A DNA stretch of 64,000 nt. It comes from Ariolimax columbianus. Taxonomy: Eukaryota > Mollusca > Gastropoda > Stylommatophora > Arionidae. The stretch is taken from NCBI GenBank assembly GCA_036924085.1, contig JAVGWX010000005.1:97316172-97380171 (forward strand). Direction: 5' to 3'. A program made the translations under genes and the position numbers. Positions 45,967-58,306 of the stretch are shown here, one piece after another; the first letter of the stretch is position 1; every line of letters begins with the position of its first letter. Below the pieces are notes generated by a model. That model saw only the letters and a list, made by a program, of their open reading frames with translations. It searched no databases and was not told the DNA's origin.

Positions 45967-46063
45967 CTTCTTCTTCTTCTTCTTCTTCTTCTTCTTCTTC
46001 TTCTTCTTCTTCTTCTTCTCCTCCTTCTTCTTCTTCTTCTTCTTCTTCTTCTTCTTCTTCGTA
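45938..46063 (-). repeat. Long GAA tail of LINE copy 2 (TTC on plus strand)
   Basis: About 125 bp of TTC on the plus strand with a CTCCTTC interruption near 46,019. This is the 3' tail of the LINE, grown far beyond the four units of copy 1. It ends exactly at the target-site duplication. Confidence 0.96.
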
Positions 46064-46723
46064 CGCTGTCAGTTGAATTTTTTCAAAGAAAGCAGCTGTC
46101 ATCCTGAGGCTGTCGACACTGCCATATAGCTTGTTTAGTGTTGGCACTGGAGATGGACACATGTGCTTTCTCTGGTCCTCGTATGTCGGGCAATTTTGCA
46201 GCAGATGTTCAGCGGTTATTTTCCCTGTACCACAGGTGCATTCGTCAGTGCCACATATCTTCAGTTTATTGAAAAAATGGTACCTCAGTCTGTTGTGGCC
46301 TGTGCGGAGGCCGAAGACCACGACCTGCTCTCTTCTGTTCAATTGGTAGTAGGCATCATTTCTTGTGTAGCCAGTATGTTCTGTTTCCCATTTGGCCATG
46401 TATCTGGCCGTAATAAAACTTTTGGACTCTTCGTAGGTCACACTAGAATCTGGTTATGGTAGTCTTGCATCTTCTTTTGCCAGTCTGTCTGCCTCCCCGT
46501 TGCCTTGGATGTTACAGTGGGATGGAACCTACTGTACCACTACTCGTTTTGGTGCGGACTGCTGGCATAGTTGACAGAGTACTGCTCTTAAATCATTAAG
46601 TTCAGTATTTTTCTGGCTTTTTAGTGCTGTTACCACTGCCAGGGCATCTGCAAACAGGACTATCTGGCTGTCATTGCTTTCGCCTGTCAGCATTGCTTTT
46701 ACTGCAGCCTTCAGTGCCTCTGA

Positions 46724-46746
46724 CCCCCCCCCCCCCCCCCCCCCCC
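46724..46746. repeat. 23-nt poly-C/poly-G homopolymer inside LINE copy 2
   Basis: On the minus strand a G23 run replaces the AGCGGATGCA of copy 1, next to the RNase H Glu codon. It reads in frame as seven glycines (FQR-GGGGGGG-SEALKAAV). Confidence 0.95.
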
Positions 46747-49409
46747 TCTGAAATTGCTTGAGAATTTTCCAGTTGCCACTGACAGTATTTTTTAACTGCC
46801 ATTTGTTAGGCTCAGGAATACCCATGCCCCTCCATTCTGTGTTGTGTTTCTTACAGAACCGTCGGTGTATGCATTGGTCCAGTCCATGCTTGGGTAGTTT
46901 TCCGCTATGTACCTCAGTGTTATGTCTCTTCTTTCGTTTTCAGTCTGTCTGTTCTTGTTTCCAATACCTGGTATATTTTCTACCACCTCCGGAATAATAT
47001 GCTGCTTCCATGTGGGTTTGCGTACAGTAGGGATGGGCTTTAGTGTTGTTATGGTGTTCATAGGGTCTTCGCTCATCTTTGCGTTGGCTATTTATGCAAA
47101 GTTTCTTCGCTTCAGTTTCCCTTTTCCGAATCTATTTAGTCTCTGTTGCATTGGATGGTCTATCGGTTTCCTAAGTTTCTCTGCTTGCTGCTGGGCACTG
47201 CAGTCTCTTCTGTCGGTCATGGATTGCAGATTTGTAATTTTTTCAAGTTCTACAATTGGCGTTGACTTCATGCCTCTTGTTATAACTCCATGGCTTGGTT
47301 TTGAAGTTTGCTAATTTTATCAATGTTTGCCTTTGCTGATGTTGCCCATGCCGCAATGCCATACTCGAGAACTGGTCTCACTCTTCCAGTGTACAGTTTC
47401 TTTAGTATTCTTTCGTCTGCTCCCCAGCTTGTGCCAGCAAGTGTCCTCATGATTGCCATTCTTTGTCTTGCTCTCATTCGGTTTCTCTCGATCTGACTTT
47501 TCCATGTCATACGCCGATCAAATGTGACGCCCAAGTAGTTTGGGTTGTCGTTTGGCCGCAGATATTTGCCGTTAAGACTTATTTTGGTGTTCTGTGGTTT
47601 ATTTGAAAGCGAGAATATCGTACATGTTGTTTTTTCTTAATTTATTTTGACCAGCCACGATTTCGCCCACTCCTCCAATGATGTTAGGGCCTGCTGCATC
47701 CGATTGTTTGCTACGGTGATATTTTTTTCAGAGGTCCACATAGCCAGATCGTCTGCAAACATGGAGCTGTGGACTCTTCTAGCTATACTCTCTATGATGT
47801 TGTTTATATACACCAGAAAAAGTGTGGGTGTCAGTACTCCCCCTTAGGATACTCCTTGCTCCAGTGTCACTTTTTTGTTCATCTGTCCTTGTACTTGGAC
47901 TCTGGCTGTTCTGTTTTCGAGGTAGTGGCTGATCCATCTGTACATTTTCCCACATACTTCACTTCTTCGTAGCTTGACCTTAAGTCCCTCTTTCCAAACC
48001 TTGTCAAATGCCTTCTCTAAATCCACCCTAACCGCTACTGTATGCTTTTTCTCTTGGTAAGCATCCTCTATTTCCTGTGCTATGAGAGTGATCTGGTCCT
48101 CAGTGGATCTGTGTTGTCTAAATCCTGCTCGCTGTGGAATTAATGTGTTTTTCTTCCAGATGCCACATCAGTCTGGTGTTTATCATCTGCTCCATCAGTT
48201 TACCTACACAGCTCAGTAGACTGATAGGCCTGTATCCATTTGGATCTGTTCTATCTTTTTCTTTCTTTGGTACGGGCTTAAGTACATGCCTGGTTTCCAT
48301 GCCTGTGGTACAATTCCCATTTTCCAGCTTGGTTCAGGACTGACAGTAACTTCCTCTTTGCTGTTTGGCCCAACCCCATGAGCATTTCATTTGTTACCCC
48401 ATCATTTGCGGGGGATTTCTTTTTCTTTAAAGTTCTCATGGCCTCATTCATTTCATTCACGGTTAGTTTTGCTATCTTGTGCTCTTCTGGTGCAATCTTG
48501 AGGTTGTCGTGGCTCTTTTGTTCTTCACTAATGTTTGTATGCCTGTCTGTAGGGACATCAATGTGGTTTGCTCTGGCATAATGTTCTATAAAGGCGTTTG
48601 CTTCTTTTTTCCGGTAAGCATGTTGTCAACCTGCTTGATGGTAATTTGTTTATTTGATGTTGTTTCGTCATTCATGGCTCTGACTAAATTCCATAGTTTG
48701 TTCCCTTCTTTATCTAGATTAAGGCTTTCTGATTTGTTTTTCCAACTGTCTCTTGTTATTTGGTTCAGTGTTCTTTTGTATTTCGCAGTGACGGCCTTGA
48801 GAGCGATATTTGCTTCCATAGATTGTTCTGTCTCTGCCATGTTCCTAGCATTTGAGACTTCATCCTCAGCTTTCTGCAGTTCATGATTCCAATATGGCTT
48901 GTAGTTTTTTCTTGCCCATCTTGGGATGGTCTCGGTGGCTTCTTGCAGTAGTGCTTTGCTTAGGCTTTCCACTATTGGTTTAATATTGTTATTTTGTGTG
49001 TTGATAGTTTCACACAGTCCATCTGTCAGCATTGCAAATCTGTCCCAGACGGCTGGTCTGTAGTTCCAACGTGGCAACTGTTTTATTTCCTGGGGGCCTA
49101 CTTCCATATCAATATCTAGCCTAATTGGCCTGTGGTCGCTAACTGCCAATTGGTCGAGCACCTGACAATCTATTTTGTGGTGAATATCCCCCGTGGAGAA
49201 GGCCAAGTCTGGAGTGGAGGTGGCATGCCATGTTCAGCTAGGGCTGTCGTCTGGCCTATTGATAAGATAGAGATTTGTGTCTATCTCCCAGTCTTCCACT
49301 TCATCCCCTCTGCTGTCTGTGTCTGAATATCCCCATCTCTCCGAGTGACTGTTGAAGTCTCCAACCACTAGGCAGCTGGAGTCCTTGATTTCCATGCTCT
49401 ATGTATACG

Positions 49410-52335
49410 AGTCCTGAACAATGAATAAATTGATAAATCATTTGCAGCAAAAGAAAAGCCCCTGAGATGAATGGTAATTATCTAAAGCCAGCAAAAAAAA
49501 ATACAAAAAAAGATAAAATGCAAGAAAATTGCATCCAACATTCTTTGCTAAGTAAAATCATAAGCAGAAATATCCGGTTCAGTGGGCATATTCTCCGACC
49601 AAAGGAGTTAAAATAATCTTGTGAGAACAGGATCAATCCACGACAGGAAGTGATGATAAAGACAGAGACCAGAGATATGGGATGCATGACTCGATATATA
49701 GGAAAACATTAAATGCTCAAAGGAAAGATGGCAGTGGGAAGACTTCGTTGTGAACATCCTTTCACTTGACCACAATGATAATTCTTACCATGAAGAGACA
49801 TAGCGACACAATACGGACTGGGAACATGGCATTGATGATTGACAAGTCATTGTGGATTGACAGATCATTGCAGATGACAGGTCGTTGCTAATTAACAGAT
49901 AATTTCAGATTAACATTTCATTACATATGGACAACTTATTGCAGACTGACAGATCATTGCAGATTGCTGAACCATCTGTTGAACATACATAAAATCTGAT
50001 ACCATAGACATATGCATCTGTAGATGAATGACAAACTGTACGAGTTCTTCCTGTATGTTGGTCCACAAACCAGTAGACTGACAGCATTAGCCCTCCAAAA
50101 CACATGTGGGGTGAACTGTGTGGTTATGAGAGCGAGATGAGATAGCACAACACGTTGATGTGCAAAATAGATATGGCTATTTGAAGCAAGGGAGAACGAA
50201 TAATAATATTAATAATATTTTCTAACATTGCATATATATATATATAACTTAATTGCCTGAAACTTGATTCACGTAGGGTGTGTAGTTTGTAGAACAAACA
50301 CAAGAGAACGGCGTCATGAAATGAAGGCTTGCTAACACCTGGGCCTTTTCTAATTTAAAAATAGCACATACTCTAGTTTTCTTAAAATAGCAACATTCTT
50401 AAAATAACCACATTTCTGTTGTATATTTAGATTTCGTGAACCTGTAAAGAATGTGAATATTTATAAAGTTGTGTTCTTTTCAGAGGTAATAGGGAGTTCA
50501 GCAGTTTAGCTATTCAGCTTTAGAAAAGAATGCCATCAACGTCATAAGCTTTTGTATATTAAACAGCAGTTCTTAATTTATAAGAGGAAGAAAAAGAAAT
50601 AGATGGATTGATGGTGTTAAAAATCTAGTCATGCATTCAAGAAGCACAACCTCGATAAGACTTCAAACCAGAGAAAATAGCATCTAGCCACATCGTCTAC
50701 CAGACTAAACTGAAGCATAATTCTCCGAATCAAAACTTACAATTTTTGGGAGGTGTTGGGCTACAGAAGGGCAGTGAGACGGGTTCATAAAAACAGTCGA
50801 CTACACACATTCCAACCTGACATACCACTTTCATCGTCGTCATCCTCAGATGATCTATTCTCTCCCCTGATGTAGACATGTGTTGTGAATATTAAAGTGT
50901 AACATTGTATGTTGCTGTTAAATGTGAAAGCCTTTATCCAATTGATCGATGTAAATATATATGTGTTACTATAGAGAAGAAGTCAGAAATATTTGATGAT
51001 TTTAATTGGGATTGCAATTGGTTTTTAGTCGGACAGTCTTAGAAAAATGGGGGGGGGGGGGGGGGGGGGGGTACGACATATGGTTATATAGGACGAAAGA
51101 GTTTGTAGACCACTGTCCTACAGGAACTGAATGGAAGCTTCTGAAACAACTCCACATATATAAAATTATACAAGGGATAAATGGATACAATTGATAGATG
51201 GATACACGTAAATTAGAAGATGAAGAATATCTTAAGCTTGTGACGAATTCAAATAGAAATTGAAAATGGAGAACACAAGTTCGTGGTATAAATGACTCCA
51301 GAAATAGAAACTCTGAGATCAGAAAACAAACAATTTGTTTGAGAAATAACAACAACCACAGAGACATTGTAAACACGCTGAACACCACGAACACATTCAC
51401 AACATACAAAAACAGACAACAAGTGAATTAGTAGACAATGCGGATTCGAGCCATGGCCCTCCATGTTATGAACCAGTCTCATTACAAATAAATAAAATAG
51501 AGTATGAGGTAGAGTATTAAGTAAACTAGACGCTCCAAATATTGTAACGTATATCTTTCTTTGCAGCAACATGTACCCGCTACCCAGAGGCCCCATGTCC
51601 AAATGCAGATAACCTGTTACTTCCCTTTACTATCATGTTATCTGACGTATACGTCTTGAGAATGTTTGTAATATACATGTCTTTGCGACTGTTCTTGTCA
51701 ATACAATAAATTGTTCCGAGCACAATTTCCAAGACCCAAACTCAAATTTCCCATTTCACACACTAATTTATTGAATTACTGATTGATTGATTAATTGATT
51801 GACTGATCAATTTATTGATTTATTGGCATATTGATTGATTGATTGACTTTGTTTGACTGACTGATTGATTGTTTGATTTTCCATTTGCATATTGATGAAG
51901 CAAAGGGCTACTACTACAGATGACCAATTTACAGGAAACCTGTGTACATCCATTTACAATTGTGGTTTCAACAGCAAAGGTTTTTCGGCATGAGGTTTCT
52001 CTTCCTCTTCTACTACATGCTTTGAATTTTGAGGTGGTTTATTCTTCTCAGCATGGGAACAACTCGAGTGCTAACTATATATATATAGTATACGCGCAAT
52101 AAGTGTCATTGTGAAGTTGTACACTGAAATATACTATTGCATCTCGACGCTGTCATTGTATTGTATAGTCCTTGAACTCATTCATTGTGGAATTCGAGGA
52201 CTTCTAGATACACTTAATTTTGAAATGTAAAACTGTGGGTAGGATGTATAGTATATGTATTTATAATTTCAAGAAAAATCGCTGTTGAAAAACTGTCAAA
52301 TATAAATATGGCAATAGCTAAATCCAGTCTGTCGT
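49410..52335. other. Long region without recognised gene; poly-G and TTGA repeats
   Basis: About 2.9 kb of AT-rich sequence. Notable items: CAGATCATTGCAGATTGAC-like repetition (49,840-49,975), a short TA run (50,229-50,246), a poly-G run of about 23 nt (51,049-51,071), and an imperfect TTGA/ATTG tetranucleotide run (51,778-51,885). Short frames show no domains. Confidence 0.45.
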
Positions 52336-52339
52336 CCTT

Positions 52340-52612
52340 AAAGCATTGTACGTAACAAAGTTTGCAAGTCAATATTCAGCTCTATAACATTGCAGGTAAC
52401 AAAGTTTGCAAGGCAATATATCAGCTCTAATAACATTGTACGTAATAAAGTTTGCAATTCAATATATCAGCTCTATAGCAGTGTTCGTAACAATGTTTGC
52501 AAGTCAATATATCAGCTCTATAGCACTATTCGTAATACAGTTTGCAAATCAATATACCAGCTCTGTGACATTGTACAAAACAAGGTTTGCAAGTCATTAT
52601 ATTATATTATAT
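52340..52612. repeat. About 45-bp minisatellite, 6 copies
   Basis: The unit contains GTAACAAAGTTTGCAAGTCA then ATATATCAGCTCTATA. TTTGC occurs at 52,361, 52,404, 52,451, 52,496, 52,541 and 52,586. Confidence 0.94.
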
Positions 52613-52689
52613 CATATGCAGAGTGAATCAGTTGACATTGTTAGCGATGTAGAACATTCTGGAGATATAGGATGATGATGATGTTAGTG

Positions 52690-52975
52690 TTGTTGTTGAA
52701 TGTCATCAATGACTAAGTTTACGCGCACTGAAAAGAACGTTACGTGACGGGTTGCAGTAGTTTTCTCACATCCCACGCGTGCTGAGGAAGGTGGAGCTTG
52801 GTCCTCCTAGCGGTTGTATTATGCTTGGCTTCATCTGTGTAACACTCACTACTAAGGGGATCGCGTCGATTCCCATCTCGTCAGCCAGAATGCCTTTAAG
52901 ACAGCCTGTATTCGGGGAACATTACATGGAAGAGCGACAGTGGTCATGGTCAGTATATTGTGTCTATTGGACTTG
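52690..52975 (-). mobile_element. SINE-B-like repeat copy 3, inverted
   Basis: On the minus strand it shares TAGTGAGTG, CACAGATGAAGCCAAGCAT, CTCCACCTTCCTCAGCACGC and GGGATGTGAG with the copies at 7.5 and 34.9 kb, and ends in ATTCAACAACAAC. More diverged than the other two. Its 5' head is single-copy and eroded (ACAATATACTGACC). Confidence 0.85.
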
Positions 52976-53137
52976 TAAACTAGCTATGTATAATAGCATG
53001 TCACATTAACGACCTCAACATCCAAACTGAAATGGCATGATCCAGTTTGCCTGCAAGACCGTCTGTCATTTGTATGTATGGATCAATGTTCACATTAGAG
53101 CGAAAACAAATGACGATTTCCTATCAAACAATGATGA

Positions 53138-53496
53138 TTAAGATGCTGAGCAGCGCATGAGCTGCAGTGGTTAGCGACCCATAGCTGACTGCTAGCGTCA
53201 GGGCCAGCTAACCATAGCTGCCAAGACCCTTCTACACCTCCACGTGGTGATCCACGCGGATAACAGGCTGCAGCAGGGCAGACTGGCTAAGGAGAAGGGA
53301 TCGAAGAGGGAATGCTAACCCGGTACTAAAAAAATACTTGCTGAAGTCGGATGTGTTGGACCGAAAGGTGCAAATATCGCAGCCAAGCTGTAAACTACAA
53401 TACAACGCATTCCGTTTGCTGGACTACATTCTGCTACTTAAGCCCTTTCAGGGTTTGGTAGCCGGAGATTGAGAACGAACGAAGAAGAAGAAGAAG
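53138..53496 (+). mobile_element. SINE-A copy 3 (GAA-tailed)
   Basis: Begins AAGATGCTGAGCAGCGCATG, carries the core GAAGTCGGATGTGTTGGACC then GAAAGGTGC, and ends GAGAACGAACGAAGAAGAAG. Flanked by 9-bp direct repeats AAACAATGA (53,126-53,134 and 53,497-53,505). A small ACGCGG insertion distinguishes it near 53,253. Confidence 0.92.
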
Positions 53497-53519
53497 AAGA
53501 AACAATGACCTAAACTGAC

Positions 53520-54205
53520 ACGACCTTTTTTGAGTCCATGAGGTCGTTATTTCGCGATTTCTAGTTGTGGCCTTTCGTCGTGACCTCTATTGTGCTCTCC
53601 TCCGTTACGACTTCTTGTCGTGACCACTCATCGGCACTTTTCGTCGTGAGCTCTCGTCGTGACTTCTTGTGGGAAAACTCTCATCGTGACTTCTTGTGGG
53701 AAACTCTCATCGTGATTTCTTGCGGAAAATTCCCTTAGTGACTGATCGTCAAAAACTCCTTTCGTGACTTATCGTCAAAAAACTCCCATCGTGACTTCTC
53801 GTCAAAAACTACCCTCGGGACTTCTAGTAAAAAAACTCCCTTCGTGGCGTCTCGTCAAAAACTCCCCTCATGACTTCTAGTCGAAAACTTCTCGTGACTT
53901 CTCGTAGAAAACTGTCATCGTGACATCTTATAGAAAACTCTCATGGGGACATCTCATCGTGACCTCTCATCCTGATTCTTGACGTGACCTCTCTCATCAC
54001 GAACTCTCGTCGTAACATGAAGTCGTGGCTTCCCTTGTGCACCCTCGCGTTGCCACATCTCTTCGCGACCTCGCTCATAACAATCATGTTGACCTCCATT
54101 TTGACATCACTCGCATCGCGACCTACCTGTCCTGATCCCTCCTCCTGACCTCCCTTATTATGACACCCGTCACAACCATCTAGCCACGTCCCCATTGACC
54201 CTCCT
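53520..54205. repeat. Degenerate minisatellite, about 25-27-bp units
   Basis: Recurring CGTGACTTCTCGTCAAAAAC and CTCTCATCGTGACTTCTTG units over 0.7 kb. The right part (from about 53,980) decays to scattered CGTGACCTC and CTCGTCGT pieces. Confidence 0.88.
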
Positions 54206-54209
54206 CTAC

Positions 54210-54575
54210 AATCCATGGAAAAATAGCGAGCTTTATTCACACATCAAAACAAACGAAACAGATGGAAAACTTTCATCCTGTTAGGGGGCAGTATGTCAGT
54301 CTCCCAAGTAGCACCAATTAGTGCTGTACATACGTGTCAAATTATTACAGCTCATAACAACAGACACTTTTTGACGTCAACGGAAGTGACCTGTCGAACA
54401 CAGGAGACAAACAAGGACACAAGGACTTGGAACTGTCTACAGTAGGATTCTCCAAGGGTATACGCAGTAACGGAATCTAACATGTGCATGTAGCTGCAAC
54501 GTATGGGCCATAGCTAGATAGAAGGCCTCCATAGATTGGTGTTTCTGTAGTAATTTTTACACAAAATGTATGTTT
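54210..54575. other. No recognised feature
   Basis: Unique sequence. Nothing supportable. Confidence 0.4.
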
Positions 54576-54579
54576 AATG

Positions 54580-54792
54580 TGTGTTTGGGATACTCACAAT
54601 CTGTTACAACTTGTACTGGACACTTACCTCTTCCGAGTTTGTATACAACCAGTTTCATTTGCATTACCTTGCTCTAAAAGCTAAGCGCATCCAATTTATT
54701 CTTAAATGCATTAATTGTTCCTGTCTCCACTACTTCATGTGGCAATGTATTCCAAGCATTCACCACTCTCTGACTTAAAACACAAAAAATGT
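54580..54792 (-). mobile_element. CR1-type LINE, 3'-terminal fragment
   Basis: The minus strand reads SQRVVNAWNTLPHEVVETGT then INAFKNKLDALSF, the classic CR1 C terminus, followed by a stop and CR1 3' sequence. It is the best-preserved CR1 tail in the window and the inverted counterpart of 5.92-6.12 kb. Confidence 0.88.
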
Positions 54793-54933
54793 GTTAAAAC
54801 GCCGTAGACTCACACGCTACAGATTATGTGAGGCCCAGATTTAGTATAGTCAACATTTATTTCTGAAAAAAAACAAAATAACAGAATACATAGGTTTATT
54901 TCTCAAAATGCTAACATAAATTATTGCCTTAGC

Positions 54934-54946
54934 GGATCCTAGGTCC
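54934..54946. repeat. 13-bp target-site duplication (left) of LINE copy 3
   Basis: GGATCCTAGGTCC, repeated perfectly at 58,307-58,319 immediately after the GAA tail. Confidence 0.95.
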
Positions 54947-57900
54947 TGTCGCTCTCGAGTATGGAGATCAAGGACTCCAGCTGTCTAGTGGCTGGAGACT
55001 TCAACAGCCACTCGGAGAGTTGGGGATATTCGGACACAGACAGCAGAGGTGTCGAAATGGAAGATTGGGAGATAGACACAAATCTCTATCTTATCAATAG
55101 GCCGGAGGATAGCCCTAGCTTCTATTCTAGAACATGACATACCACCTCTATTCCAGACTTGGCCTTTTCCACTGTGGATATTCACCAGAAAATAGACTGC
55201 CAGATGCTAAATCAATTGGCAGGTAGCGACCACAGGCCAATTAGGCTAGAAGTTGATATGGAAGTAGGCCCACAGGAAATAAAACCGCTCCCACGTTGGA
55301 ATTATAAACGAGCCAACTGAGACAGATTTGCAATCCTGATAGATGGGCTGTGTGAAACCATCAACACACGGAATAACAATATGAAACCCATGGTGGAAAG
55401 CCTAAGCAGAGCAATAATGCGAGCAGCCGCTGAAACTATTCCAAGAGGGGCAAGGCAAAACTACAAGCCTTATTGGAATGATGAATTTGCAGAAAGCGGA
55501 AGACGAAGTCTCAAATGCTAGGAATATGGCAGAGAGAGAACAATCTATGGAGGCAAATATCGCCCTCAAAGCCATCACGGCGAAATACAAATACACTCTA
55601 AACCAAATAACAAGAGAAAGCTGGAAAAACAAAACAAAAAGCCTCAATTAAGATAAAGAAGGGAACAAACTATGGAAGTTAGTCAGAGCCATGAATAAAG
55701 AAACACCATCAAACAAACAAATTGCCATCAAGCAGGGTGACGACATGCTCACTGGAAAAAAAAGCTGCAAACGCATTTATAGAGCATTATGCCAGAGAAA
55801 ACCACATTGATGTTCCTACAAATAGGCATACAGACATTAATGAAGAACAAAAGAGCCAAGACAACATCAATATGGCACCAGAGGAACACATGATGGCAAA
55901 ACTAACAATGGATGAAATGGAAGAGGCCATGAGAACTCTAAAGAAAAAGATATCGCCCGGAAAAGATGGCGTAACAAAAGAAATGCTGATGGGTTGGGCC
56001 AAACAGCAAAGAGAATGTTACTATCAGTCCAAAACCAAAGCTGGAAAAGGGAAATTGTACCTCAGGCATGGAAAGAGGCTGTAATTATACCAGTACCAAA
56101 GAAAGACAAAGACAGAGCAGATCCAAATGGATTCAGGCCTATCAGTCTGCTGAGCTGTGTAGAAAAATTGATGGAGCCTATGATAAACACCAGACTAATG
56201 TGGCATCTGGAAGAAAAACACATACTAATTCCACAGCAAGCAGGCGTTAGACCGCACAGATCCACTGAGGATCAGATCACTCTCATAGCCCAAGAAATAC
56301 AGGATGCTTACCAGGAGAAAAAACACACAGTCGCGGTTTGGGTGGATTTAGAGAAGGCATTTGACAAGGTCTGGAAAGAGGGACTTAGTCAAGCTAAGAA
56401 AAAGTGAAGTTTGTGGAAAAATGTACACATGAATCAGCCACTACATCAAAAACAGAACAGCCAGAGTTTAAGTACAAGAGCAGATGAGCGAAAAGGTGAC
56501 ATTTGAGCAGGGCGTACCCCAAGGGGGAGTACTGTCACCCACACTCTTCCTAGTATATATAAATAACATCGCAGAGAATATACCAAGAAGAGTCCACAGC
56601 TCCATGTTTGCAGACGATCTGGCTATGTGGACCTCTGAAAAAAATCTCACCATAGTAAGTAATCGGATGCAGCAGGCCCTAACATCGTAGGAGGAGTGGG
56701 CGAACTCATGGCTGGTCAAAATAAAAGAGGAAAAAACAACATGTACGATATTCTCGCTTTCAAACAAACCCCAAAACACCAAAATAAGATTTAACGGCAA
56801 ATACCTGCGGCCAAACGACAACCTAAACTATCTGGGAGTCACATTTGACCGCGCATGACATGGAAAAGTCAGATCGAGAGAAACCGAATGAGAGCCAGAG
56901 AAAGAATGGCAATCATGAGGAAACTTGCTGGCACAAGCTGGGGAGCAAACGAAAGTATACTAAAGAAACTGTACACTGGAAGAGTGAGACCAGTTCTCGA
57001 GTATGGCATAGCGGCATGGACAACAGCAGCAAAGGCGAACTTTGACAAAATTAGCAAACTTCAAAACCAAGCCATGAGAGTTATAACAGGAGGCATGAAG
57101 TCAACGCCAATTGTAGAACTTGAAAAGATTACAAAACTGCAATCCATGACCGACAGAAGAGACTGCAGAGCCCAGCAGCAAGCAGAGAAACTCAGAAGAC
57201 TGGCAGACCATCCAATGCATCAGAGACTAAATACTTTTGGAAATGGGAAACTAAAGCGGAGACACTTTGCAGAAATAGCCAAAGCTACGATGAGCGAAGA
57301 ACCTATGAATGCATTAACAACACCAAAGCCCATCCCTACTGTACGCAAACCTTCCTGGAGGCAGCATATATTTCCAGAGGTGGTAGAAAATTTACCAGGT
57401 ATTGGAAAAAAGAACAGCCAGACTGAAAACGAAAGAAGAGACATAACCCTGAAGTACATAAAGAAAAACTACCCAAGCATGGACTAGACCCATGCATTGA
57501 CCGACGGTTCTGTAACAAACACAACACAGAACGGAGGGGCAGGGGTATTCCTGAGCCTAACAAATGGTAGAAAAATAACACTGTCAGTGGCAACTGGAAA
57601 ATACTCAAGCAATTTCAGAGCGGGGGCAGAGGCACTGAGGGCTGCAGTAGAAGAAATGGTGACAGGCAAAAGAAATGAAAGCCATATAGTCCTGCTTACA
57701 GATGCCCTGGCCGTAGTCACATAACTAAAAAGCCAGAAAAATACTGAACTTAATGATTTAAGAGCAGTACTCTGTCAACTTTGCCAGCAGTCCGCACCAA
57801 AAAGAGTAGTGGTACAGTGGGTTCCATCCCACTGTAACATCCAAGGCAACGAGGAGGCAGACAGACTGGCAAAAGAAGGTGCAAGACTACCAAAACCAGA

Positions 57901-58306
57901 CCCTAGTGTGACCTACGAAAAGTCAAAACGGCTTATTAGAGCTAGATACATGACCAAATGGGAAACAGAACATACTGGCTACACAAAAAACGATGCCTAT
58001 TACCAGTTGAACAGAAGAGAGCAGGTTGTGGTCTTCAGACTTCGCACAGGCCACAATAGACTGAGGTACCACCTATTCAATAAATTGAAGATGGCACTAA
58101 CGAATGCTCGTGTGGTACCGGGAAAATGACCGCTGAACATTTGCTGCAAAACTGCCCGACATACGAGGATCAGAGAAAGCACATGTGGCATCACCAGTGG
58201 CAACACTAGACAAGCTCTATGGCAGTTTCGACAGCCTCAGGATGACCGCTGCTTTTTTCGAAAAAATACAGGTTGACGTCTGACAGCGTACGAAGAAGAA
58301 GAAGAA
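54947..58306 (+). mobile_element. RNase H LINE (Nimb/I-like) copy 3, older 5'-truncated insertion
   Basis: 3,360 bp between 13-bp direct repeats. It starts inside the APE endonuclease (SSCLVAGDFNSHSESWGYSD near 54.98-55.04 kb, GSDHRPIRLEVD near 55.23 kb) and runs through RT (YRPISLLSC-type near 56.13 kb, VDLEKAFDKVW at 56.34 kb, FADDLAMWTSEK at 56.61 kb) and RNase H (THALTDGSVTNTTQNGGAG at 57.49 kb, WVPSHCNIQGNEEADRLAKE at 57.82 kb). It ends GACAGCGTACGAAGAAGAAG. Frameshifts near 55.49, 56.02, 56.39 and 56.85 kb and stops near 56.47, 56.69 and 57.49 kb disable it. The longest intact frame is 56,855-57,487. Confidence 0.96.

Larger units (their letters stand above)
45938..49394 (-). mobile_element. 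RNase H LINE (Nimb/I-like) copy 2, older 5'-truncated insertion
   Basis: 3,457 bp bounded by perfect 14-bp direct repeats TGCTCTATGTATAC (45,924-45,937 and 49,395-49,408). Read on the minus strand it starts inside the APE endonuclease (SSCLVVGDFNSHSE, then a DLAFSTGDIHHKIDC block and VSDHRPIRLDI at 49.1-49.2 kb with the catalytic SDH). It continues through the RT (VDLEKAFDKVW at 48.0 kb, FADD near 47.75 kb) and RNase H to the C-terminal CTCGTGKITAEHLLQNC. Stops and frameshifts break it into at least eight frames (for example 49,206-48,586, 47,534-47,280, 46,825-46,529, 46,441-46,078). A 23-nt poly-C (plus strand) lies in RNase H. Confidence 0.95.
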
